Assembly: GCF_028554725.1 (NCBI RefSeq)
Contig: NC_071670.1
Location: 2,232,001-2,296,000, forward strand
Direction of reading: 5' to 3'
DNA length: 64,000 bases
Source: Zeugodacus cucurbitae
Taxonomy: Eukaryota > Arthropoda > Insecta > Diptera > Tephritidae
Part shown: positions 25,424 through 36,366 of the stretch, piece by piece
Numbering within the stretch: position 1 is the stretch's first letter
Layout: each line of letters starts with the position of its first letter
Notes under the pieces: model-generated
What the model was told of the DNA's origin: nothing
Database searches by the model: none
What the model saw: the letters and a program-made list of their open reading frames with translations, nothing else
Position numbers and translations under genes: made by a program

Positions 25424-27370
25424 AGGTATGGCAGGACACAAATACGGCGGAAAAAGCGCAAAAGGCTTAAGTGATTTAGGAAGTGGATTGGATACACAGC
25501 AGCAGAAGAAGAAGCTGCCAAAATGTTTGGACCAGCTACAAATTTATGTTTACGTTCCCTTTACCTTTTAGTGCGTAGTGTTTAGTTTGTAATTGTACGC
25601 TGTAGTGCGTCTGCGCAACAGCCATAGAAACCACTTTAGTAATTAGTCACATGAAACTAACTGTCACACATATACATAGGCGCACCACACAAAAAAAAAA
25701 TGTGGTGGGCGTGTCGTGGCATTACTTCTACACTGTAAATGTTATGATATATATACAAACTAATGCATAAATCTATTATATTATATGCGTAGCAAAGAAA
25801 AAAAAAGCAAAAAATTAAAAAATGAAATCTATATGGAATCAATTTGCAAAAAAAAAAAAAATATGCAAAAGCGCATATCCAGCAATGTGCGTACAAAATG
25901 TACACTTTTGTATGCCACCACTTGCTAATGTATATTACAACAACAAAAAATCAATAGCATATGTAAATGTGTATTTTTCGCGTAAACGCTGCCGCCACCC
26001 TTACGAAGGGTGCAGGCTCGTACGCGCCACTTTCCTAGTTGTTAGTCTTCGTATTTAAATAGTTACCTAATGTTACTTTGTATTATTAATACTATTATTA
26101 ATATTATTCCTTATGTTAAAAAAAAAAACAAACGGGCAAATTCATTTCGTCCAACTGCCTCGCGCAAATGAATTTGCTGAAATGCCAAGTTTTTTGCAAA
26201 GAAAAATGATTCTATGATTCATATAAATGAAAACGCTTATCAATGGACTTTTTTTGTTTTTGTAATATGTATTTAATTTTAAATTTAAACATTACAATTT
26301 ATTATACGTACGTACATACCACATACATTACATACATACATACATAAATATATCAGAAATTATTGCTAATAAAAAATACAAATACAACAAACCATATAAA
26401 TCAATAAATGCAAAGGATAATATGAGAACTATACACACTCGAGTTTGGTATTGAATAGCGACGACTGTGACTGTCGTTCCCACGACCGGACTCATCTACC
26501 ACCTGTTGTTGTTATTGTAGAGGCATAAAAGATTCCCCAAATAATTTTGAGGAATTCTGCCGATTTGACAGTCCTTGGCCGGATAAAAATCCGAGTACAT
26601 TCCGGTTACGTAGAACCGACTGTCGTGAGAACGGACTCATCTAACATCTCTCACCCTATGGTCCGACCCTGTCGAAACAGTTCGTTTCCTGGGCTTTCCG
26701 TTAGATGACTTCGACGACAACTAGACTTATACCTTCCGTTTCAGCTGGATAATGGATATAAAAACAATATCCACTTATTCGGCCAAGGATTGTTAAATCA
26801 TTCAGATTTCTTAAAACTATTTGGGGAATGTTTTATGCCGCTAACACAAATAACAACAACAACTGTTCATTGGGTGGTTCATAAGTGTTCCTTAAAGGTT
26901 GAAAAATGTCCGACTTCCAGCTTTCAGTGATTGTGGTTTCCCAACGGGTCGGGTCGTAGTAGTGAGATGTCGGTAAACCCTTAAATAGATACAAAAAGTT
27001 CGGGGTCTCTTTTATATACTATCTTTTTTTGGAATAATTTCGGTCGGATGTTCCATTACTCCAATGAAGTTTGTAATAGATTTTTATACAGCAGACTTAT
27101 GTCCTGTTCACAGTCTGGTCCACTTAAATGAAACAGTATGTGACAGCATTACCTTAATTAAGTGAAGATCCATTTGAACCCGGTTAGGCGATAACTCTGC
27201 CACTAAATGTGACTCACTTTTTTTTGTAATAATTTAAATTTTTATTTGTTGACTTGTATGTTGCTACTTATAAATAAACCCGTTCTGCCACCTATCGGTA
27301 GAAATTGAAAACTGAAATTCAAAACCAAAAGTTTTTGAAATCGATTACTGAGAACACCCTATGCGCGCGT
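25424..27370. other. sno-Coq5 interval, no gene
   Basis: AT-rich DNA with A runs near 25,690, 25,800 and 25,850 and a CATA-type simple repeat at about 26,305-26,345. It contains the inverted repeat pair at 26,505-26,863. No protein-like frame is seen. The first several hundred bases may be sno 3' UTR. Confidence 0.6.
26505..26863. repeat. Dispersed repeat present as an inverted pair
   Basis: The left arm (26,505-26,635) runs GTTGTTGTTATTGTAG, GGCATAAAAGATTCCCC, TTGACAGTCCTTGGCCGG, AAAAATCCG and ACGTAGAACCGACTGTCG. The right arm (26,775-26,863) carries the first part of the same series in reverse, ending GGGGAATGTTTTATGCC and then AACAACAACAAC. The arms match the single copy at 10,845-10,959, and a decayed copy may lie at 46,088-46,200. 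No coding content. Confidence 0.7.
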
Positions 27371-27422
27371 CGATAACTTATCGCGTTCATTGCAATCCAG
27401 CTGTGCTGTGTAAACAGCTGTT
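27371..27422 (+). promoter_or_regulatory. Probable Coq5 core promoter motifs
   Basis: CGATAACTTATCG (27,371-27,383) is an inverted pair of DRE-like half sites. AACAGCTGTT at 27,413-27,422 matches the fly core-promoter E-box motif. Both lie 55-107 bases before the chosen Coq5 start, a pattern known for broadly expressed fly genes. The transcription start itself is not visible. Confidence 0.5.
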
Positions 27423-27477
27423 GAACGACGGCCATTTATGTTATTTTTTTTACGTAAAAAGTACAAGTTATACAAAG

Positions 27478-28646
27478 ATGAATCTTGCACGTAGTTTAAA
27501 ATCGAGTTTTATTACAAAAACCATAAAATATGGAAATATCAATGGAAACTGCACAGCATTATTAACACAGTTGCGTCGAAAAAGTGCACAAGCAACTGCT
27601 GGATCGGGTGCAGTTGACGATGGCAAAAACGATGCTCAACAAGAGTCGACTGAGGAACGTACAACACATTTCGGTTTTCAACAGGTGAAAGAAAGTGAGA
27701 AGGATAAGAAAGGTGAGTACTAAATATATATACCTTGCTGTATAATATATACTAATTTACTTATACATTTTGTAGTACACAAGGTATTTGAGGAGGTAGC
27801 CAGTTCCTACGATCTAATGAATGATGTTATGTCCATTGGTATACATCGCCTTTGGAAGGACATTTTTATGGATCGTTTGGGTCCTTTGCACGGTACGCGT
27901 CTCTTGGATATGGCAGGCGGTACAGGCGATATTGCATTTCGTTATATACGACAACTGCAAGCGAAGAAAAATACATTGAAACGCCATAGCTATTTAACTA
28001 TCTCTGACATAAATCAACACATGTTGGATGTAGGCAGAGAGCGTGCCAGACTCCAAGGACTCACCGAAGAAAATCTGCCAGATATAAGCATCAAATGGCA
28101 ACAAGCCGATGCGGAGAATTTACCATTCGAAAATGATGCCTTCAATGCATACACAATCGCATTTGGCATACGCAACTGTACGCACATTGATAAGGTAGTT
28201 TTTTTTCTTTGTTTCCATCATTACTGCGACGACAATTTGTATGCTGTTTGCATTCAGCGATAAGGCAAACGGCACTATCGCTTTTGATGTGACACCAAAT
28301 GATGTATTGTGTAATGCTCAAATCGACTCTTCTTTTGTAGGTACTGGCTGAGGCCTACCGCGTCTTGGAGCCAGGCGGACGTTTTATGTGCTTGGAATTC
28401 AGCCATCTGACAAATAATGTAATGCAGTGGATGTACGATAAATATTCATTTCAGGTAATACCGCCGATGGGCCAAGTTTTGGCCGGACAATGGAAACCAT
28501 ATCAATACTTGGTTGAGAGCATTAGGCAATTTCCTAATCAAGAGGATTTCCAGAAAATGATTGAGGATGCTGGCTTCGAGATGGTGTATTACGAAAATTT
28601 AACCTTCGGCATTGTGAGCATACACTCAGGTTTTAAATTACGTTAA
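27478..28646 (+). CDS. Coq5: 2-methoxy-6-polyprenyl-1,4-benzoquinol methylase, mitochondrial (COQ5)
   Basis: Three exons, 27478-27712, 27776-28194 and 28341-28646, join in phase to give 319 aa. The enzyme performs the SAM-dependent C-methylation step of ubiquinone synthesis on the matrix side of the inner mitochondrial membrane, in the CoQ complex. Seen: a Lys/Arg-rich N-terminus with no acidic residue in its first 35 positions, fitting a mitochondrial presequence; the UbiE/COQ5 signature YDLMNDVMSIGIHRLWK (90-106); SAM motif I DMAGGTGD (123-130); and the second signature around YRVLEPGGR...LEFS (224-238). An upstream in-frame ATG at 27,361 is rejected because the added residues are not presequence-like and overlap promoter motifs. 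Both introns are small and GT-AG. It follows sno on the same strand about 2 kb downstream with its own promoter. Confidence 0.95.
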
Positions 28647-28680
28647 ATAAATATTTAAGTTTACATATTTCACGAATAAA
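28646..28680 (+). promoter_or_regulatory. Coq5 polyadenylation signals
   Basis: AATAAA at 28,646-28,651 overlaps the end of the stop codon, and a second AATAAA lies at 28,675-28,680. The second fits normal spacing better, implying a very short 3' UTR. Confidence 0.6.
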
Positions 28681-30124
28681 AGTTGTTTTGTAAATTTTAT
28701 TGGCACTACCATTACTACAAGGTAGTCTCTATTATTTTTATAACTAAAACATTATTCAGTTTTTTTGTTTACTTAAGCAAGTCGTTTATGCCGCGCGACC
28801 TTGCTGCTTCAACTTTCCCACGTACTCTATTTTATATGAGCGTTAATAAAACTAAATCTAATTGTCGTTTGCATTTGAAATCGCTCGTGTATCTGCATAC
28901 GAACACAAAAACGATTAAATGCAGTTTGCGTTGGCATTTTCATGCAGGTCAATAGTTATTTCACAATTTCTAAGCGTCAAATATTTTTAATAAAACTTTT
29001 TGACATACTCGTATATAAATCTGTACAACAAACAAATGTATTGTAATATGAGTATTTAAAAACAGAACACGTTCACTAATTGTTTATACGAGCGCTAATT
29101 TAGCGCTTATGCATAAATTTATAATTTTTTAATTTGAAGAAGTAATATTTAGTATGGGTTATTTTACGCTTGAACATATCAAGCGCATATATATATGTCG
29201 TGACTTGAACAATATACAAAAATATCCGTTAATTTTGCAATAATTTATGACACCTTAATCGGAATTTTAAATTTGAAACTTTTTTATAAACTTTGTTGAT
29301 GCTTGGGGGTAGCTTTTATGATTCTTTCTCTTATCAAGATGTTAGAGCAACAGCGAAAGGAAGACGTTGTGTATTTGCTTCCTGCGCGCTAAAGCCGAAT
29401 TAATGTTTTAAAAATAACTATTTTCATCAGATTTTTAATTATTATTTTTTTTCATTTAACAGACTTTTCACATTAATTTCCGCGTTCAACTGTCAAATAA
29501 TTTTTGTTTATTTCCACATCATATTACTCATACGCCCTGCATTGCTGGCACAGTGTGACACACCGTTTTTTTTTTTTAAATATTAATAAGTTTATGTGCA
29601 TATGATTGTTTCTACAAATTTGATGCGTGTCTAAAATTACAAATGTACCGTCATATCTAATTTAGCTGCACTTATCTATATGTATGATATAATTTCTTGT
29701 AGCACACACCCAAATAAAGGTGAAATTTTAGTCGCATAGCATAGCATTTATGGGCGCTGTCGTAATATTTGATATGTATGTGCGTACACTTGTGTCACTA
29801 AAAACAAAAACAATACACAAATAAGAAAAAATAAAGAAATTATATACATACCAAGCGCCAAAAGCTAAATTTGTTCAAGTAACAATAACAATTTGTATAT
29901 GTCGTTAAGGTCGAAAATAGATGGACATATTATTTTCAAATAAGCGTTAGTATTTGCTGCAAAAGTTATATAATTGCAACGTATACTTATTTGGTTGGCT
30001 TAATATGTGCCATTGTTTTTTAAATAAATTATGATGAGGCAGTTATTTTTTATTGCGGGTTGCCACTGTTTGGAAAATATTATATTGAAACCAAAATTTA
30101 TAATTTCAACTTTTAACTAATTTT
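28681..30124. other. Interval after Coq5, no gene seen
   Basis: AT-rich sequence with no protein-like frame and no clear repeat. The one longer frame at 28,683-28,955 has no recognisable features and starts at a polyA signal. Confidence 0.5.
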
Positions 30125-30485
30125 TAATAAATTATTATTATTTCTATTTATTTATTTATTTTATTTTACGTTATTTTATTTCATGTTATGTTATTTTATT
30201 TTATTTTTATTTTTATTTTATTTTTTATGTTATTTTATTTTGTTTTATTTTATTTTATTTTATTTTGTTTTGTTTTATTTTATTTTATTTTATTTTACTT
30301 TATTTTATTTTGTTTTGTTTTATTTTATTTTATGTTATTTTATTTTATTTTGTTTTATTATATTTTATTTTATTTTACTTTACTAAACTTTATTTTATTT
30401 TATTTTATTTTATTTTATTTTATGTTATTTTATTTTATTTTGCTTTATTTTATTTTATTTTACTTAACATTATTTTATTTTAATG
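30125..30485. repeat. Imperfect (TTTTA)n pentanucleotide array
   Basis: About 350 bases of TTTTA/TTTTG/TTATG units in five-base register. All plus-strand frames through it read as Phe/Leu/Tyr/Ile strings and are artefacts of the repeat. Confidence 0.95.
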
Positions 30486-30758
30486 AATCTTTCTATTCAA
30501 TTTAAAATTCATCACTTTCATTTATTTTCTAAAAAAACTAAATTCTTTTCATTAACAACACCATCTGCTGCACCCTGTGCTTTTGCACAGCATCCACAGC
30601 TATTGTGATTGTCACCTGCTTCAGTATTTTTTCAGCATCCGTTCGTTTTGAAGTGAAATGCGATTTTTTGTGTAATTAATTACAAGTTTAATTAGTAATT
30701 TTGTGTTTAAATGTGTATTTGTGTCAGTGTTTACCCTGGTGATTGTAAAAAGTTTAAA

Positions 30759-31106
30759 ATGGAAGTGAAAATACGTTGGAAAATGAAGCGCAGACAGCAA
30801 CTATTGCTGAGGGTGCTCCCGGGTACAAATATGCTTCTAAACAACAAGCAAAGGATATTTGCAGGTACGTTCAGTGTTTATTAGTTATATTTGACATCAA
30901 TTATTAGTAAGTTGCATGAAAATACACTTCCGGTGGTTGTTTAAATGAAAATGACAATTTATACACATATTTGCTGAGTCATCACATATTTGAGGTTAAT
31001 TATGTAGGATTTGCAGGCTGAAAGGATTAGTTTTTTATTTTTCCTTTCAGATTTAAATTTGTTTGATTATTATAGAAAACGTGAATATTTATTCTTAAAA
31101 ATTTAA
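30759..31106 (+). CDS. Candidate small gene, two exons, 53 aa
   Basis: Exon 30759-30864 starts with a favourable AAAATGG context and ends at a GTACGT donor. A strong T-rich TTTCCTTTCAG acceptor ends at 31,050, and an in-phase second exon reaches a TAA at 31,104-31,106. The product would be basic at the N-terminus (MKRRQQ within the first 14 residues) and end in a Tyr/Arg/Leu-rich tail. I recognise no family. A leader-like stretch with two TCAGT initiator words (A at 30,623 and 30,726) precedes it. It could equally be the 5' end of a longer gene, or chance. Confidence 0.3.
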
Positions 31107-32745
31107 CTTCTTTAATAACGTTTCTGTGTAAAAAAGGCTTGATAATACTACATTTTATTAAAAGTTGAGTGTATTTAACTATTGAAGAACTTCATAAACA
31201 TTTCAAATGAAGTTTTTATTGATTCTAAATTACAAATTTAACCGCTGTAATAACATTTTTGTGTAGAAAAGGGTTCTAAATATACATTTTTTCATTAAAA
31301 TTTGTGTATATTTAACTTTATTAGAAAAAAATTCACACTTCATATGAAATGTTTATAAATTTCTTAAAATCTATAATTAGCAAAGCATTAAGAAAAATAC
31401 AAAAATTGTATCGGTTTTTTCATAAAAATATTATCAAGAAAATATTTCGCATTAGAATGTCGTCTGTGTTTGCCGGCAACTCCTTGCAAATTGCAAGCAA
31501 ACCAAATTAGCAAAAAATGTAAACACTTTAAAATGCAATTATAGTGCTAAATTAGTGAAGCTCGTCGGTATTTTAAGCTTTCACTGACGCCACACAAGTA
31601 TTTGACTCGCCACCTTACCCCGCGTACTCTGCAACGCACCAAATAAACGGCTATAATTACAAAAGTCAAATTTCGTCAAATCAAACTGCGTACATTTGAC
31701 ATTAAAAAAACATCGATTTAATGATAACTAACCAAATTTGTTATTGTTGTTTGCTATATTCGTATTGGTGGCGCGTTTAACACTTGTTGCTTTTATTGCT
31801 GATATTTAGCTTTTGGGCGTAGTTAAGCGTGCGCGCACGCGTACTACTCAGTATGCCGTCTTATGCGCTGTGCGCTAATGTGCATAGAATTTTAAACGCT
31901 TGCCGCCAATAAGCGCTGGTAGCGTTGCTTGCTGAGTCTTTTGTGTCTTCAGGTATTTAGTTTTTTTGTTGCTTTTATTCAATGGCTCTTCACTTGTAGC
32001 GTGTATAATCTGTTGTTTTTATACGTTTCTATTATACGAGTATGTTGTAATTTGTTTACAATGCATTGAGATACACATTGTCTTGGCTGCTGATATAATT
32101 CACCGAACTAGAGCACAGCTGTTGGTTTGGCTATTTGGCAAGCAAGTCGCTATACTGATTGCCCTAGATCTCGTCGTTGGCGAACTGACGCAAGTTGACA
32201 TCATTTTTTGCTTTTAATGGCTTTGACTTCGGTTTTAATTTCGTATGCTGAGAGGTGGATCTCAGAAAAGATCTTCAGCAGATAATAGCGGGTTTTGAGG
32301 AATTCGCGAAATTTTTGTGGTATCTCTTGAAAATATCAAGTGCAAATTCCACACCTAATCTATGGCTTAGAGGAAGCTGAATAGTTGCACAAATTTTACA
32401 TTTTCCCACGAAAAAATTGCTTTCATTATAAGGTTTTGTTTATGAGTTCGGGCGTCAGCCACTACTTCGTGCTGTGGTGTACTGCTTCTGCTGTGTGTAA
32501 CACTCTTTAAGAAGTGTTTATTTCTATAAAATAAATATTTCCACATAATTGCCTTTAAATATCTAAAAATTAACAAAATAGGTGCGTGAGAAACCCGCAC
32601 TTATAATACTAGCCGTGGAACAGAAATTGCGCATGAATATACTAGTTTCGTGAAATGATCGATAATACCAAATAAATTCGCTCACTTTCGATTTCGCGCG
32701 AAGAATGCCAATCAAGGGCAATGCGGCGACCGAAGTTGTCAAGTC
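31107..32745. other. Intergenic, no gene seen
   Basis: AT-rich sequence; a GC-richer patch with GCGCGCACGCG sits near 31,830. Two similar A/T-rich segments around 31,080-31,200 and 31,210-31,340 share TTAAC...TTTAATAACATTTTTGTGTA-like wording, a decayed local duplication. No protein-like frame. Confidence 0.45.
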
Positions 32746-32904
32746 AGTGAGTGCCAATAGTGACTACAAATTGAAAAGTAGGCAGTGAAATACATATAGA
32801 CTTAGTAGAAGTGTAAGTGAAATAAAAGCAATAAAAAGAAAAAAGCGCCAACAGAAATGCAGATCCAGGAGACCAACGGCCTAACAACGTCGAAATATTC
32901 ATAA
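32746..32904 (+). other. Candidate untranslated first exon
   Basis: AGTCAGTGAG gives a TCAGT initiator word with its A at 32,746. The following leader-like sequence ends at a perfect GTGAGT donor at 32,905. It contains a 15-codon open frame (32,857-32,904) whose TAA ends exactly at the splice site. It could serve as a distal 5' exon of the secreted-protein gene at 33,516, or of another gene. No acceptor is proven. Confidence 0.3.
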
Positions 32905-33335
32905 GTGAGTAACCGCAAGTACGTGTGTGGCATGCGCTATTGGTTACACGGCTTAAACTGCTTAGGTGGCTGATTGACCAGCTACTTGATTGCTGCCAGG
33001 GGTCTTGCCTGTTTTCTGCCGTGTGATTGAGCCGTTCCGGCGTACAGCAGGTGGAATTTAACTAGTATTACATAGTTTTCGGGCCAAAAAATGCAAATTA
33101 AAGACAACTATACATACGAATGTGATTGAGCACGTACGTCTTCGATTGGTCGTCGATTGCAAAATCGGGCTGGAGAGAAACGGAATGAAGCTCGCTGGAT
33201 ATGCGTATTGAAAGCACAACGCTTGGAGAGCCATTGCTGTAGTGTATGTATGTTTAAATGCCTCTTCAACGCATGCAATACGCGTGTGCAGCGCCGCGCT
33301 CATCCACCCACCGTCCAGCAATTGCACATCCGCTT

Positions 33336-33371
33336 TATAAATACACCATATGCGTAGGAAGTCCATTTTAT
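33336..33371 (+). promoter_or_regulatory. TATA + Inr core promoter of the secreted-protein gene
   Basis: TATAAATA at 33,336-33,343 is followed by TCCATTTT, which fits YYANWYY with A at 33,365, so the TATA box begins at -29. The start codon is 151 bases downstream. TATA promoters in flies are typical of strongly, stage-specifically expressed genes such as cuticle genes. Confidence 0.7.
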
Positions 33372-33515
33372 TGTTAAACGAAAGACAGACGCGTACGCGT
33401 CGTGGTTTACAGTGCGCACGTTACTACATAACATAGACGTGAGACTTGTGGGATAAACTTGTAGTGAACATAACTAAAAGTGTTGCATAATAGCGTAAAA
33501 TTGTGTTAAACAACG

Positions 33516-35561
33516 ATGAAAGTGAAATTATTAATAGCCTTCACGCTATTGGCAGTTATTGCTTCTAGCAACGCGGTGAAAATTCGTCCTCTCGGCAGAT
33601 ATGGACAGAAGCGTGCTGTGGAAAGTGAACAGAAAAAGGATATACTGTCCGTAGCAGAGAAAACTGAGGACGCAACAATTGAAGAGAAATCCGATAAACG
33701 GTCGGAGTCAGCGTCGCCATCTGCATCGCCGTCTTCAGCACCTGCTGAGCTGCAGCGTAAGGAAGATGTTGGCAAGGATGTGCACAAACGTGGCATTTAC
33801 TACAATGGCGGACTCGGGTATGGTGCACATGCCGCCCAAGCCTCGTACTGGCCTAAGTCTTACGCCTCACACTATGGATATAGTTTGGATTTGCCAAGCG
33901 CTGCTGCTTTCTCCAATGTAGCTGCACATGCACACGTCCACGACTATGCCCACGCTCACGCTTATGCCCACGGGCACGCGCATGCTCACACCCCCGTCTA
34001 CGCAACTGCTCCAGCTTTTGCTCAAGCCCCTGCATACGCCCATGGTCCAGTTTACGCCGCACATGCTCATGCGCCAACTTTAGTGAAATATCCAAGCGCG
34101 GGTGGCTTCCACATTAAGCAGTTTGCCTCTGCTCCAGCCGCGTTTCCTGTCGCCACCTATGGTGGTTCCAATATTGGTTTAGATAACACTGCTATTAGCT
34201 TTGGTTCAGCTGCCGCCGTACCCGCTGTTGCGCCTCCCGCTGTGCAGCCATTACCACATGTGCATGTATCGTCATTTGCGTCCCCTGTTTCACCCGCTGT
34301 GGCACCTGTAGCACCCGCCGTCGCAACTGCTGCTCCTGTTTCGCCATTTGTTTTGCGTCCTGGTGGCGCCGTCGTCTCTTCCTACAGCGTAAACTATCCT
34401 CGTTTCCCTCAAAAGCCTGTGGTAGCTGTGCCTAATATTACGCCCGTTCAACCAGTGGCCCATGTGCACCCAGTGCAACCAGTTCAACCGTTACAACCTG
34501 TGCAGCCGTTACATCCAGTACAGCCTTTACAACCCGTACAGCCCGTACAACATTTCCATACAGTGCAGCCGTTACAACCAGCACAACCGCTTCAACCAGT
34601 GCCGGCTTTAGCGCCCGTACATCCGGTCCAACCGGTTCATTCTGTTGTGCAAGTACAACACACGACTCATCCAATTGCATCTGTACAGCCGTTACATCAC
34701 TATCCTCATTATTTCCAGACGAGCTTCGTTCAGCCACAACGTATCCCTGTTGCTGTGCCAGCCGCCCCCGTACCCGCAATACCAGCCATTCCTGCCGTAC
34801 CGGTTACACCGAGTTTCCCTGCCATACCCAGTTTTCCGCCAGCGCCCGCTTTGCCCGCAATCCCCACTTTTCCCTCTGCACCAGCTTTCCCTACCATACC
34901 CGCAGTGCCTGCAGTGCCTACCACGCCAGCTGTGCCAACCACACCCGCAGTGAGCATACCAACGGTACGTCCAACGGCTTCGAACCCCAACCCTGTTTTT
35001 CCCATCGGTGTTCAACCACCCAGACGCCCGGAGCAATCACCCACCTTTGTAAGTATACCAGTGCAGCCGGAGGCGCAGTTTCCACCACTTGGTCCTGTGC
35101 CCGGTTCGCAAAGACCGGAGGGTGGTAGCGCCGAGGCAGCACCGCAGATTCCCAACATTCAGCCAATCGCTGCACCACAACCTGAGCCCGAATTGCCCGC
35201 CGTACAAGGCGCTGAGGAGCCCTGGAAACCCATACTTTCTTATGGACCACCCAGTGTGGACCGACCAGCATTAACTCTTTTGCCACCCTATGGCAGCTCG
35301 CCGGGAGAGGGTAAGATAAAAATCAGCGAAGATACTAATAAAGACTTAACTATTATGTTTTCACTCACAGCTTACTTGCCACCAGTCGCTTCGGCGCAAC
35401 AACAGCAACAGCAATATCAGTATCAGCAGCAGCAACAACAAGCTGGACTTTTCGATAACCTCTCGGATTCGGAAATCGAACACATTTTTGCACAGGCGGC
35501 CAATTTAGCCTCAAAGCATGCGTCGCAACATCAACACCACCGCACTTTCTCGCACTATTAA
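33516..35561 (+). CDS. Secreted Ala/Pro/His-rich protein, probable cuticular/extracellular structural protein
   Basis: The frame of 681 codons opens with a clear signal peptide (about residues 1-20, cut after SSNA). Three dibasic KR sites follow (32-33, 61-62, 91-92), the last before GIYYNGG, suggesting removal of an acidic propeptide. Mature regions in order: Tyr/Ala/Gly; a His/Ala stretch of HAHAH type (about 136-190); Ala/Val/Pro; a QPVQPL-type Pro/Gln repeat (about 311-378); a PAIP/PAVP repeat (about 411-478); and a Gln run (about 627-641) before a His-rich C-terminus. A likely 60-nt intron, 35311-35370 (GTAAGA donor, CTAAT branch-like word, TTTCACTCACAG acceptor), is stop-free and a multiple of three; spliced product 661 aa, unspliced 681. 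No chitin-binding R&R consensus is seen. Composition and processing fit low-complexity insect cuticle proteins, but the exact family is not recognised. The TATA/Inr promoter upstream supports a real, regulated gene. Confidence 0.85.
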   Translation: MKVKLLIAFTLLAVIASSNAVKIRPLGRYGQKRAVESEQKKDILSVAEKTEDATIEEKSDKRSESASPSASPSSAPAELQRKEDVGKDVHKRGIYYNGGLGYGAHAAQASYWPKSYASHYGYSLDLPSAAAFSNVAAHAHVHDYAHAHAYAHGHAHAHTPVYATAPAFAQAPAYAHGPVYAAHAHAPTLVKYPSAGGFHIKQFASAPAAFPVATYGGSNIGLDNTAISFGSAAAVPAVAPPAVQPLPHVHVSSFASPVSPAVAPVAPAVATAAPVSPFVLRPGGAVVSSYSVNYPRFPQKPVVAVPNITPVQPVAHVHPVQPVQPLQPVQPLHPVQPLQPVQPVQHFHTVQPLQPAQPLQPVPALAPVHPVQPVHSVVQVQHTTHPIASVQPLHHYPHYFQTSFVQPQRIPVAVPAAPVPAIPAIPAVPVTPSFPAIPSFPPAPALPAIPTFPSAPAFPTIPAVPAVPTTPAVPTTPAVSIPTVRPTASNPNPVFPIGVQPPRRPEQSPTFVSIPVQPEAQFPPLGPVPGSQRPEGGSAEAAPQIPNIQPIAAPQPEPELPAVQGAEEPWKPILSYGPPSVDRPALTLLPPYGSSPGEGKIKISEDTNKDLTIMFSLTAYLPPVASAQQQQQQYQYQQQQQQAGLFDNLSDSEIEHIFAQAANLASKHASQHQHHRTFSHY

Positions 35562-35776
35562 GTGTTGGGAGAAACAAAGTTTAGTCTTTAATCTAGTTAA
35601 GTGTTAGTGTGTGAATTCTACTTAAGTATTGCAAAAGTTTGGAGCGGTGATTTCGAATTTCGGGGAATTTCTTATAAAACTTCGGAGTAGAGAGGACGAA
35701 ATTCGTCGAATTTAATGCTCAGTGTTAGCTTTTAATTTAAGTTCTTGCTTAAGTTATTCAATTATTTATTTACAGA

Positions 35777-35782
35777 AATAAA
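35777..35782 (+). promoter_or_regulatory. Polyadenylation signal of the secreted-protein gene
   Basis: AATAAA lies 216 bases after the stop codon and is the first good signal downstream. Confidence 0.65.
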
Positions 35783-36366
35783 AATGTAAGCGGAAATTAA
35801 GAAGAAAGTGGATTTTGATTTTCAGCTTTTTTCAGAACATTGCTCTTCAGAATTTGTAGAAGGTCTGTGGAAATTTTCTCGTACTACCTTTGATATTCTG
35901 CTCTGTTTCACTTCGAATTTAACGAAAACTTTTTCAACACCTTAAAGCTTTAAAGCTCCTAACGCCTGAAAGCTCTGCAAAAACGAGTTTTTTCTTAAAT
36001 AAAACATCCCTGTCGCATGAGCAACATACGCACCCCCACTTGTACATATTTGGATGCAAGATGCCTCAGAGCTTTTTCATTCATAAATTTCTGTAATGTC
36101 GCTTTTCTATTTATTCACACAAATTCCGCTTTTACCGGAATTATTTTGCTTTGCCGCCACAATGCTAACGCGCTGCTCTATTGCCTCCGCTGGCGGTCTT
36201 GTTCTCGTGCATTTGCGGCGTTCGTTTTGTGTGTTTTTACTTTGCCTTCTTTTTACGCTTTCATTTGTGTTGCAAGCACGCAGCCAGACGCTATGCTTCT
36301 GTGGGCGACCAGACGCGGCTGGCGTTTGGCTGTTGGCTGCTGTTAGCAGTGCGCTTCATCAATTCT

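Noticed and set aside
27361..27477. Upstream in-frame ATG extending Coq5 by 39 residues
   Set aside because: The added residues do not look like a mitochondrial presequence, and the stretch carries DRE-like and E-box promoter motifs. The ATG at 27,478 is followed by a typical presequence.
30183..30505. Three plus-strand frames of Phe/Leu/Tyr/Ile strings
   Set aside because: Produced by the (TTTTA)n array; open only because the unit lacks stops in these registers.
33506..35577. Several minus-strand frames across the secreted-protein gene
   Set aside because: Shadows of the GC-rich repetitive coding strand; the plus frame has the signal peptide, promoter and polyA signal.
36017..36346. 109-codon frame before the Inr/DPE site
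   Set aside because: Cys/Phe-rich with no domain, overlapped by two other open frames, and lies upstream of the promoter. Likely chance in a GC-richer patch.
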